A stretch of DNA of 64,000 nt, taken from the NCBI GenBank assembly GCA_032821775.1, contig JAVLRN010000014.1, positions 620,001 to 684,000 of the forward strand. The letters are read 5' to 3'. The translations under genes were made by a program, and so were the position numbers. Position 1 is the first letter of the stretch. Every line of letters begins with the position of its first letter. Positions 22,829 to 34,169 of this stretch are shown here, in pieces. A model generated the notes under the pieces. That model made no database searches. It was not told the DNA's origin and worked only from the letters and a program-made list of their open reading frames with translations. The DNA is from Sanguinoderma infundibulare (taxonomy: Eukaryota; Basidiomycota; Agaricomycetes; Polyporales; Polyporaceae).

Positions 22829-25800
22829 TGTGACGGGGTGGTTCGCCGTTGTGCTGCTGCTGCTGCCGTTGTCCTTCACTCCACTTCACTGCTTCACTCG
22901 CTCGTCGGACGTCGGACGTCCTGTCTTTCTCGCTGTCATTTCTCTCCGTCCGTCATCTGCGTGGTCGGGTGACGGCGAAGGGTGTGGTGCCGCGGCAAGT
23001 TACGCTTTTTATGCTGTGTACGTTTTGGTTTGGACGACTGCTCGATGACGGATGGTCGGCAGTGCGTACGATGATGACGGTACTGATTGCTGATACCCTG
23101 ACTGTATTTAGTATATGTTTCCCGGTCTACCTCACGGACGAACGGTACATAGTATGGACCAAGTGCAGCTGTTGCTATGATAGGGCTCTCTGTATCGCTA
23201 ATCATAATCATTAATCGGTCTGGATATCCCGTCGTCGTGGGCACGCGTGTCTCTCCCGTCTCTCTCGTTCTATGTCATCGATATGTCCATTGTCCCACTT
23301 AGTGTAGGCGACACGTCCATACTTGTATTAGCCCCGCCGTATGCTATATATGCCTCTCCGAGCGTATGTTTTGTTTTATATAAAGTTCCGTCCTGCCAAG
23401 ATCGCTCGTTCGAACCGTTCGGTACCGGTACCGAACGCGCGCGTGAGCAAATCCGTCGCGAACGGGTAACGTTCCACGAACGCCGGTGAGAACGGGACGA
23501 ACGGCTGGGGGTTCTAGTGCGCGAGCGAATACCCGAATCAGAACTTGTCCGGGAGGTTGCGACATGACGTCAGACATTTTGCCAGTAAGGTGCGGGAGAG
23601 GGCGAGGGCGAGGGGCACGCGCGAGCTGATAGCGTTCGTGATAAGTAGGTCTGCAGTATTCGCACTGTACCATCCCAGCCATCCAGATCCGGGTCGCTCG
23701 GTTGTTCAGAGCCCGAGAGACGGCAGGACGCCTGCCCGCGAAGTTAGCACGACGTCCGGGAGCATGATGGTGCGCTCATCGAGTGCGAGGCTTGACAAGT
23801 TGAACGTCAGTTGATGCGAAGATAGATAGATATGGATAGACTCTGACTTCACGTACATACCTGGTGTCGTTGAAGGTTTCGAGGTGTCCAAAACCGCATG
23901 CCAGCCGACGTCGCGTCTACCCGCAAGGTACTGGTGGTGGATGGTGCTAGATGGTCTGGGGCGGGGCACCAGCTTGCGATGTACTAGCAGCAGAATTGAG
24001 TTCCATGACGGCTACGCGAAGAGCGCTGTGGGATACATTAGGCCACTGATGTGAATACGCGTGAAAGGCCATCCGGAACGATGACGTACCTCAAAGAGAC
24101 CGGAGACAGTTTGGAAAAAGTTCGCGAACCTGGCGAGATATGTCAGCGCGAACAGCGGGACCGGGAAGTGACGGCCACTGGGCAGGGGTAAAGAGGTTGA
24201 CCCGGCGCGGGCACGACTGCGTTCGCCCCGTTTGTACAAGCTGGAAAGGATATGAATAGTAAACATGGGCCTTCGCACCATGCCATAGACGGCGCGCACA
24301 GAAAATAGGCCCGGAGCATCTCGACATTCAATTATAATACCACCAGATGTTTGAGTTTGGGGACGTCGAGGCCGTTCAGTAATCAGGTTAGATCATCGGC
24401 ATCATGAATCCTGATCATGCATGAATCAGCATGCATTGCCCGCCTGGCACGGCGGGACCCCTGCCACTGAGCTTTACGGATGGAAGATGCGAAGCACGTC
24501 TTCTCGCCAAACGCTACTGCTCGTCCAAGCCGGTCGGGTTTGGACTAGTGCGAGGGGCAGCACAAACGCACGCACCGCGCTGGGATGGAAGGGAAGTAGT
24601 ATGTAATGGCCCGGCAATCCGCGCGCGACGAAGCGAAGCTGTCCTCGCTTCAAGTCGTTGTCGATATGCGAACGGTCATGCCCGCAAGTCGCGACCGTTG
24701 CGCGGGGAGCACGTCCTCGGAGCTCTCGGAAACGGCGGGCTGGATCGGCTTCGGATGCGAGCAGCTGGGGTCGGATGTCGGGACTCGGGAAGAAGGGCCG
24801 GTCGGGAAGATTCACGAGTCTACTTACCAACGAGGGAGATCGCCTGCGGTTCTGTGGTTCGGGACATTTAGAACTCAAGTCTACGGAGCTGTGAGCGCGA
24901 AGCCGTTCGAAGACGGCGGTAAGATGTCCAAGCCGACGAGCGCGGATCCAGCGATGAGATGGAGTGCTCAACCCGGCGTCGAGCCGGGATAGTAAATTTC
25001 GCTGCGCCTGAAGACATTTGTTAAACGTTATCCCGGGCTGCATGGGAGGCTAAGCAGTACATACCTTGGTCTAGTGGCCGTGGCATAAGCACGAAGGGCT
25101 GTCCTTGATTCAAGTTCAAAGAGCCAGTTCAACTGCTCCCACGCACAGGTTGACTAATCACACCAATAATCTCCCATCTACCGCGACGCAAATGAGAGCT
25201 ACAGTCCACGATGATCCGAGCAGTGCTCTCGTCACATGGAAGGACAAGCATAAGTAGCACCCAGCACAGAGTCTGCGGGGGAGGCCTCTGGGGACACGCC
25301 AGGAGATCGTTGATCAGAATTCACAGCAGCTACAGGCACCCGAAACGCGGGCGAAGAATCGTCCCAGGACCGCCGAAGAAACGTGGGGAAGAGCCACCCG
25401 CGAGAGCGAGAATGGACACTTATAGGGCGATAACGGCACCAGCGGGTGCACTTCGACGTCGGTTCACTTCCGTAACACCGATGGCCAGTACATATACTTG
25501 CGAAGCGCCGGACTGGCCAATGCGACGACTGTGCCTTCGAGAAGAACCCCGAGAGATCTGTCAATCAGCACTCAAAAGCGATGCATCGCCGTATGCCAGC
25601 ATGGTACGCACTGCAGCAGCCCAGACGCGTTGCCCGCGGCGAAGATCTGCGTGCATCGCGGGGGGGCATTTGGGTTCATATGAATCTGAAATCCCGCAGC
25701 ATTGGAAGCTATTTTACACACGTGTTGGGGGATCACGCCTGCGACTTGCTCGCCAATAAGCCGGACACGAAGAGGCGCTTATAACTAAATAAACAATCCA

Positions 25801-28470
25801 GGATCAACCACAAGATCGTCCGTTAAAAAGGACCGTGTGAGTTCCGTGGCAGACTCTCTCGAAGGCAAGAAAGGAAACACGACTTACTTGAAATTCGAGT
25901 ACATACGTAGCGTAAGGAAGCTCGTCGGATTCTTCCGCCGTAGACATTCTGCAGGCATGACGCCACAATATTCGCCTGGACACGATCATCAGAATAGCTG
26001 CCGGTTCAAATGCGCGTTACGCACGGCAATCTGAATATATGAACTCTCGCCCGGCACGACCACTAATGTTGCCAACCATCGGGCGCGGGAACAATGCCCC
26101 GTCAGATACGCTTTCGAGGGCATTGAGCTAATCTGCGTGCGGCGCGCTCGACCCTTCCGTCGGATAACCAACCGTTATACAAAACGACGAATGGACGAGA
26201 GGCAAAAGGGATATCCGCACCCGGAATTGAAGACCTCCTCCGCAAACACGGTACGACCGCTGCATGAGTCATTGCCCCTCTTGTCCCGCTACGACGTGGC
26301 CGGAGGCGAAGAGCTGCGCACGGGGACCTAGGCGGTGTGAAAGTGGGACAAAGTAAAGGACGTTTCACCCGCGAAGTCGCCGAAGCCAATCGTGCGCCCT
26401 GTGGCCTCGGGCCTTCACATGCATGCGGTGTTCTGGAAGCTGGGTCCGTTTGCTGGCCGTGCTCGTCACGAGGCCAGTTACCGCCTGAGAGCGAAGAGAC
26501 GAACGAGATCTATCGTGAGGCAGTGGGAAGACACGGATGAGGGCGAGAATACCTACATGAACAGCGATCTCAGCTTCGCGATGTGCTTCGGACCCGTTCA
26601 AAGGCTGATGCTGCAGCCGTGTGTCCGAACCGCCCGATGAGCATCGTCAGCTGACGGAATGCAGTTACCGTGTTCTGAGGCTTCGTCAGCTTGCGCCGCA
26701 AAGTCGAGTCGCGTACAAATATACAACACCACGGGCTTTCCGGATATGAACCACGTCGCAGGACGCGGATCCAGTCTCTTCAGCTGCAATAATATGTCGT
26801 GCGACATTTGCGAGTGTCGGACATTCAGTCTTCTGAAGCTAGGTTAGGGCGCTCCGCACGAACAAAACCACACACCTAAAGAATCACCAGGGACATTCAA
26901 CGGTGCCTCAGCCTTCAGTCCATCTGAACAATCCTACACCCCTGCACGAGCCCGGACACGATTTGAGTCAAAAGGTACGTATCCAGTACGTACCGTAGTA
27001 CGCACAGCCTTCTAAGAGGGTACATCTTGGACGACTGTACCGTGCACCTGTAAAATCGACTGAATCAGCTCGTGCACGATGGAACTGATATCCCCCTGAT
27101 TTCGTTTCGCTCCCACCTCCTACGGGGACCAAGAGCGGCAGGAGAAGGCTGAAATACTCGCACTAATACCGTGCCCGATCATGCAGGGCCCGATAGCGCG
27201 GCCCTGAACCGCCCACGCCAATGCGCATCACACGAGAGGGTGTTCGCGAGGAGCCTTTTCCGCCAAATTCTGTGCAAGCACTTTCTAGAACACTCTGCGA
27301 AGAGCCGGCGGCCCGATTTAGCTCCCCCGGCGAACACGAAATATCGAAGCTTCTTGTGCTTATAAAATCAATGCTCAGCCAGAGTATCCGGACGAACTCC
27401 TCGCTTTTCAACAGCGCTGGACAACTGCAGGCGTCTGCACGACGATTTCAAGCTCTGGCGCGCTAAACGAGACGATTTGAGTGGCAGCACAGCGGCCTGG
27501 AGTAAATTCATCGCGGACGCGTCAAGTAGAGGTCGCAGCTCCTAGTTAGGCCAAGCAGACGCAGACACGTCGTCCCTTCCGGGGGCATAAACATATGAAA
27601 CCGTTCACTCGGTCGTCGTGGGTAGGGCGCAGGTACAACCACAGGTAGCGAATTCTCGGCATCCAGGCCAGCGAAGCAGCAATGGGCCGTAACGAAAGCA
27701 ACCACCGCGTGAGTCAAGTCAGTCCGATTCTTCCAAGACCCCGTTCCGCGAAAAGCAACTGAGCACTTACCGCATGACTCGGGGGGCCAACGTCGAAACG
27801 CCGATACGCTCTCGAGCCACCTGGTGCACGGCCGCCGCGATAGTGTTAGTGTTCGTGCCAATTCAGTCCGCCCTGCGTTGCAAGCGAGCGTGCGCACGAC
27901 GGACGCAGCGGGACCCCGAGAGTCGAGTTGGCGACGAGGAAGTGGGGGCCCGGGATCAGTATCGTCCAAGACGCCGTCGGCTCCCGGTGTTAGTTCAAGA
28001 GACCGTGGTGCGATCTGTAGCCAGAAGGAGCAAGGACGGGGAAGTGCGGTGGCGTGCTATCGTGGACATCGATCAGCGCCGAATACCGACGGCTGCGAGC
28101 AGTTCCTTCGAAATATATAGCTTACCAGTGTTCTCGAACGCGGGCGTTGCCTTTGGAACCCATAGCTACGCGGCTGAGACCAGAATATGGCGAGCCGGTG
28201 CCTGCGCTGCGAAGTGCTGCCAGATTAGCCGACCGAGTAGAGTTTAGCGTGGTAAGACCTGGGGATGTTTATCTGGCGGCAGCCGAGCTAAAGAGGCTCT
28301 TGTCTCGTATGCAGCATGCCATCGTCGAGGCTGTTCGCCCAGAAATGACGTCGTGAGCGCGTCGGGCACTAGGGATATGGGATGGCCTTCCGTCAGACGG
28401 CGGCCGAGGCGTGGGATGGAAGAAGATGGCCGGAGTAAGGTTCGAGTACAAACCGGGAAGCCAGCACCGA
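22829..28470. other. Long region without a secure gene
   Basis: About 5.6 kb. Minus-strand pieces bounded by plausible splice sites occur (for example FANFFQTVSGLFE at 24,092-24,130 between a CAG acceptor and GTACGT donor, and a terminal frame at 23,706-23,815). They suggest one or more intron-rich genes or remnants that I could not assemble. The downstream parts of the P450 remnant at 28,480-29,010 would be expected here, but no heme-binding FxxGxxxCxG motif was found. Confidence 0.35.
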
Positions 28471-28479
28471 TTATTTCCA

Positions 28480-29010
28480 GGGCAGTCCGCGCACGCGGAA
28501 AGCCCGGAGAACAGAGGGCGATATCTTCGGTGGCCCAGGCTTCTGTAACAGTGACATGACCTGGTGAACGTTCATGTTCGAGAGTCTTCTAAACAAATTA
28601 CCGAGAGGCTTCTCGTTGTGGGAAGTGATGGTAAAACACAAGATCTTCTGCCTACATTCGACGCCACCCCTGGGACGTGCGGCGCAGGGCAGAGAAAACA
28701 TTAGCGACGGGAAGCGCACAACAACTAGGAAGAGCAACTTACGGACTGCAACTCGAACGGCCTCCCGTCGAAGGAACGAGCGTTCCCACAGAGCATTCAC
28801 CGGTAGATCTGTGGCTGCCCCTGCTCCCCTGCGTTCGTCTTCTCTTCTCCCATAGTCCCAGTGTACGTTCTTGACGGTATACACGCGGAGGTCGCTGAGC
28901 GAGAAGTTCGGGGCGCCGACCAAATGATGCGGACTCTATACGTCCGGGAAGAGGCACATCGCATGGTCACCGGTAATCTGGGGTGTTTGAAGGCCGATTT
29001 AGAGCGGGAT
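28480..29010 (-). pseudogene. Cytochrome P450 remnant (N-terminal half)
   Basis: On the minus strand, pieces in neighbouring frames follow the order of fungal P450s. TYRVRIIW runs into NFSLSDLRVY (about 28,880-28,965), resembling the beta-1 region YRVR..LxxSDxRAxxHIL. Then comes ECRQKILCFTITSH (about 28,620-28,660), the counterpart of HRRQRKxLxPxF. Then RARTALEIIGAGF near 28,480-28,500, the counterpart of the helix motif TALELIGQGGLG. Each step needs a frame change not explained by a splice site, so I read it as a decayed gene. The heme-cysteine region was not found. Confidence 0.45.
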
Positions 29011-29474
29011 GGCGCCCTGATATGATTGAACGATAGCTCGACGTGCCAACTGCTAGCAAGGAAGAATTGAACCACGTGGCATAAGACGCTGAAGGGTATG
29101 TAAAACATACCAAGAAGCGGTACGGACATCTGTTTTCTTAATCCGACTGCCGCTAGACGCACAGTTACGAAACGGAGGAGACATACTCACCAATGCACCG
29201 GAAGCCTACGCGGCGAATATACCTGAATTCGACCAGTCTCGACATTAGAAAGCGAAGATCACAAATATATAGCGAAACACACATAGTTGATCAGCTAAGA
29301 TCCAACTCCTTCACCTACTCTCGGTGTAGCCTCCTAGAATCCAGAACTATACACACGCTGTCACGTTCATAATGCCTGGTCGAGATACATGCACGCACAC
29401 TCACCAACGTCCCAGCTCATCGTAACCGCTAGCGATCCCGACCTCCTCCCCCTCCACGCGCCCGCAAGTAGCCG

Positions 29475-30962
29475 CTAGCGATCCCAATCTCGACCTCCTC
29501 TTCTACGCGCCTTCTCTCGCCCCCCATCTCGCTGATCGCGATCCCGCCAGCCTCTCCGCGCCTTCTCCCGATGCGCCTCCTCCACCTCCCTCCGGTTGAA
29601 CACGTCCCCGTATCCATATCCTCCCAGCCCCGCCCCGCCGCCGCTTGGCGTGTCGCCTCCCTCGCTCTCCCTCTTTTTCCGACGGATGAGCTCCAGGGCG
29701 CGCTGGCGCTCCGCGGATTCCCTGCTCGTCCTCTCCGCGCTCGCGCCCGCGCCGCGCGTCGCCGCTGAGCCTGTGGGAGCTAGCGGGGGAAGTGCGGGAG
29801 CGCCATCGCCCGGACGCCTCGGCGGTTGGGGGCGGCGGGAGGCCGAGCGCGTGGTGGCGCTGGCGGGGAACCTGGCGGAGGAAGAAGACGGTCCGTCCCG
29901 CCGGGAGGCGAGCTGAGAGTTGATGGACGTCAGCGGATCGTGGGCGGACTTGCGCGCGAGGTCCCGGAGGCTTGGGAGCGTGTGCGCGGAATCGATTCCG
30001 AGCGAGCGTGCGTTCGTTTGAGCGTTCGGCCGTTGCGTAAGCGCATGCGATGCGAGTCCGTTGTGCGAAGGGCACGGAATCGCGGGTACCAACGGGATGA
30101 GATCATGCACATCAAAGGAGGGAATTCAGGACTGTTAGCTGTCTTCTTCACGATGCACGGCAGGGGCACGAACGGCATATAACGCGCATCTGCGGCAGCT
30201 ACAGATGCAAGACGTAGACACGGGCTCGGGCCAGGATGTAGTGGGCCCGAGCGCGGCAACCAAATGCGCGCGAAAGACGCACGTACTCACCGCTTATCGT
30301 CATCTGGCTCTCCGTCAATGCCACTACCGCGGGCGCGGTCGGAATACCACGGGTTCAGATCCTTCGTGCTGGGCGCAAGCGCGACTCCTCTGTCCGTTTC
30401 CCGCTCGCCGCCCTCCGCCGTCGGCGGGCCGCGTTTGGTCGAGCGTACGGGGATGGTCATAGTCATCAGGGTTTGCTGAGCGCGCACACAAACGTCCCCA
30501 AGGCGCGTACATCAGCAGAATGCGGTACGACTCACGACGGAGCTCTGCGTACCTGTTCCAAATCCTCGAAGAAGTTAATATGTCCGGCCTTGGACATGAG
30601 TGTCGATGGCCCTGGTTCAGACGCCGCAGACGCCTCCTCCAGCCTCTGAACCTCCCTCGCCCTCGCGATCTGTGCGTCGACGTCGACGTCCGCGTTGTCT
30701 CGAGCTCTTCGAGATTTCTGGCCGTGCAGCCCTGCGCGCTGGCGCAGGAGGTCCATCCGCGCTTCCGAATCCTAGCCCTCGTCATGAATAGAGCGATTGA
30801 AGCCGGATGTGGAGAAACTGAGAAACGCACGGCTAGCAACATCCTCCCTTCCTCAATGGCCTCCTTCTTCTTGGCATCCTCCTCATCCCGGCGGACTCGC
30901 TCAATGTTGTCCCGGCGGTAGGGGTGGTAGGACTTGTGGTGGGCGATGTTCAACTTCCCCAT
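29475..30962 (-). CDS. LENG1-like protein with CIR_N domain
   Basis: Four exons on the minus strand (30,831-30,962, 30,553-30,771, 30,291-30,475 and 29,475-29,970) join to 343 residues. The amino end MGKLNIAHHKSYHPYRRDN followed by IERVRRDEEDA is the CIR_N domain found in leukocyte receptor cluster member 1 homologues and CBF1-interacting proteins. DSEARMDLLRQRAG and HINFFEDLE follow. The carboxy end has the family's ALELIRRKKRE and YGDVFNRREVEEAH, then a very basic RD/RG-rich tail. Relatives are nuclear and linked to pre-mRNA processing, but the exact role is unsettled. Intron 3 (320 nt) is long for this locus; its acceptor CCCAAG was chosen by frame and could be wrong. Confidence 0.85.
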
Positions 30963-31646
30963 CGTGCAGTAGTGTGTACGAGTTCAGACGTATTCTCAGG
31001 CAGACACAGTGCGAGCGACGGCGGAGACGAACGATGACAAGTACGAGAGAGAACAAGCTCAGCTAGTACTGCGGCATATAGTGACCGCTGTTACGACCGA
31101 CGTCGACGATGATCACCAAGTCCTCCTACCTCACAAGCGCCGGTCGGACCACACGGGCGCTTGAAAACAAGATGCTGGAAGACGATGTAGCCACGATGGG
31201 GACAATGAGCTCACAGCGAATCTGAGATGTACGACAATCCTCGAGAACGATCACGTCGGGATGGGAGGTCTACGACCCCGGGTTTGAAAGCACACGCGAA
31301 TGGGAATCGACCATGGTGTATGGGACGAATTATTGCCGGGCCGGCAATTAGATACAAGTACATGCGGGGTAAGTTTTGCGTCGCTCGTCTACGATTCGTG
31401 TACGATGCGCATGCGAGACGCGAGGGAAGATATATAGGTACCCGGTGGTGAGATGCAGATATAGTACATTGAGTGTGGTTAGCCAGGGCAGCGATAGGGT
31501 CCGGGTCGGGATGGGGATGATGGTGGGAGTGGGAAAAGGGAGGATGAGATGTGAGAGCGTGAAGCGAGAGAGGGCAGGAGGGAGGGCGGATATCAGTGAG
31601 CGAAGGGAAAATATAGAAAGGGCGGGGAGGGAAAACTGAAGGAAAC
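30963..31646. other. Intergenic, promoter of the LENG1-like gene
   Basis: About 680 bp between the cyclophilin stop and the LENG1-like start, both on the minus strand. No gene, RNA or repeat recognised. A purine-rich tract runs at 31,500-31,640. Confidence 0.4.
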
Positions 31647-32538
31647 TCAGAGGGTGCCGCAGCGAGCGATGAGGATGTCTACTGAGGGTTTGTAGAGGAT
31701 ATGGTCAGAGGCGTATGCCTCGAGCTTGCGGACGACGTCCATGCCGCGGATGACTTCGCCGAAAACAACGTTTCGCCTGTCGCACCAAGGAGCGGGTACG
31801 GTGGTGATAAAGAACTGATGGAGGTTGGAAATGGATGAGAGAGAGAGAGGGTGGGAGAGTGGTAACGAAGGGCGTGAGGGACGGACCTGGGAGGAATTTG
31901 TATGGGGGCCGCGATTGGCCATGGAAAGGAGACCGGGGCGGTCATGGCGGAGGCGGAAGTTCTCATCTAAATATTAGGATTGATGGGGAGTCGGAAAGAG
32001 CGGAGAGGGAAGAAAGGAAAGGGAAAGGGGGGAGATGAAAGAGGGAGGAGTGAGCCAGTGAGAGAGGATCGGCGTGACCATTTAAACGCACCTGCGAAAG
32101 TGGGGCCGTATATGGAGCGGCCTGTAGTGCCGTTGCCGTCAACGATATCTCCACCCTGTATCAAAAACTATGGTAGGTTGGGGGAAAAGGTGGTGAGCGA
32201 CGAGGGGGACGAAGGCGGAGATGGTAGGGAGAGGGCGGACCTGAGGGACGACTCTGTGGATGTAAGACTGAGAGTAGCCATAGCCGTTCTGGCCTGTTGC
32301 GAGCTCGCGAAAGTTGCGGGCGGTTACGGGGCAGACGGAGTCGAAGAGACGGAAGACGATGCGGCCGGCGAGGACACCGTCAATCTCGAGATCAAACTAG
32401 AATGATCGGGGCGACGGGACGGGTTAGGGGGGGATATGGGACGGGAGAGAAGATACGGACGAAAACATCGGGGCCTGAAGTCGACTGAGGTCTTGAGTGA
32501 CGGGCGGCGGGCGAGCGGGAGGAGTCCTGAGAAGGCAT
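31647..32538 (-). CDS. Cyclophilin (peptidyl-prolyl cis-trans isomerase)
   Basis: Five exons on the minus strand (32,461-32,538, 32,241-32,396, 32,092-32,167, 31,887-31,966 and 31,647-31,814) join to 185 residues. After a ~25-residue Ser/Arg-rich extension the cyclophilin fold begins at [15 protein letters not shown]. Catalytic and ligand-binding blocks are present: IHRVV with the catalytic Arg, [25 protein letters not shown], and [13 protein letters not shown] with the Trp that contacts cyclosporin. The acceptor for exon 3 was set so as to keep FLIQ, which the fold requires. The enzyme interconverts X-Pro peptide bonds during folding. No signal peptide is evident, so it is probably cytosolic or nuclear. 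Introns 1, 2 and 4 use GTCCGY donors. Confidence 0.9.
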
Positions 32539-34169
32539 GGGGGCGAGGGCTGATGTGGGGGACGGTGGAGGGAGAGGGAGGGGGAGGAATGTCGGAGCAT
32601 GGCAGGGATGGGGGACTATTTAGGCGAGGAGGAAAACGGTGTACGACCGACATCCGAGAGCGAGCGAGTCCGAGTCCGAATCCGAGAGTGGATGCGAGGC
32701 CCTGCGAGGCCAAGTGCAACTCTCCTGCCGCCTCCATGCCGTCCCCCTCTCTCGGCACTCCCCGCCACGATCACAGATCTCCCCATCTCCCCCGGCATTC
32801 TCCCTCCCCGCGCCCGCTGAGACCCCGGGCATCCTGTCCAGCATTCCGTGCGCGCATGTCGCGCCTGGAGTGTGGAGGTTCCGACCAGGTTCCCACAGAA
32901 GTTGAGGCTGTCGACGATGGGAAGAAAGGGAGGAGATGATGGCCATGTGCGATCTGGGCCGTCTGGGGTGGGGTTAGCGTGTGATGACAGGTCCGAGTGG
33001 GAACGGAGTTGGGATTGTCTTGTGTGCCACCAAATGACGACGCTCATCTAGTCCATCTCGATAGTCCACAGTGGATCGGCCTGCTCGTTGGCCGCGCAAA
33101 GTCTCGTTTTGGTCCTTTGCGCCGCCACACGTCCAACGGGCCATGCTCTCCGAACTCTTAGCCTATCCTACCGCTCGCTTGGATCTCGTATCTTGCCGTT
33201 TCCGTAGGACCGCCCCGTCTGTCGTGTTCGACCTTCCGGCTGTACTCACCGCCCATCGATTTATTGCACATACCCGATCGCGACTTGGTGCCACACCATA
33301 CTGCGTACATTGTATCCATGCTGACCCCTCTCACGCTCCACTCTTCCGCTCGCCGCAACACTCAAGAATCGACTCCCCCTCCCTATCGTCCTTGGCCCCC
33401 ATCCGACCGTCTTCCCTTCCCATCCTGTTCAGAGCGTGGCCGACGCACCCGACCGAACCTCCAATCGACACGCACACACCTCTGCTTCTCCGCCGCACTC
33501 GCACCAGCCTGCACCAGTCGCCTGGGGACAGTCGTTTGGGGAAGATGGATTATCGGATGAATGTGCCTTGTTGTGATGGATGAGCGCATGCGCTGTGCAG
33601 CCCGATCATCCTCCCCCATCCGGCAACGTCCGCCGTCCTCGTGGCTTTGCTTCCGCGCCCAGTCCCCGGTCCTCGCTCGCTCCCTCCGGCAACTGCCCCA
33701 CGTCCTCTGTCCAAACACACTTTCCAACAGCCACTTGGCCACTTTCCTCTTCTCCGCCACCAGCCCGCCTCGGGCCCAATCCCTTCCTCGCTTCTCGCAC
33801 GGTGCCACGGCGCTGCGCACTTTGCCACGCCCTCCTTTCCGTCCCCTCTCGTCCATTCCTCCGCCCGACACCCACATCCCATCTCTCCAATCGACCCGAC
33901 CCACTCCTCCGTCCCCCGCTTCTTCCTCTCCTCTCACGTCCTCGTTCGCCCCCACGCTGTCGTCTCCCGATTGAGTTGCCGCATGTCTCTCTTTCCAATC
34001 TCGCATCTCTCCGTTCAGTCCCTCCACTCTTCCCCCTTCATCACATTCGTCCACATGAACCAACGCTCGATCATCCTACGCTCGACCTCCCAACCACGGT
34101 CTAGGTCCACCCCGCCCGCGCCACCGCCATAGGCGCCATTCCTTAGGCTTTACGTCGCCCCGTCTCTCA
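32539..34169. other. CT-rich intergenic sequence
   Basis: About 1.6 kb upstream of the cyclophilin, strongly pyrimidine-rich on the plus strand from 33,370 to 34,130. This creates long but meaningless open frames on both strands. No domain or repeat could be supported. Confidence 0.4.

Noticed and set aside
22181..22889. Long minus-strand frames opposite the Pro/Ser-rich gene.
   Set aside because: They are antisense shadows of a gene with strong third-position GC bias and show no independent evidence.
33383..34104. Several long overlapping frames on both strands.
   Set aside because: They result from a CT-rich tract lacking stop codons; composition is low-complexity and no motif is present.
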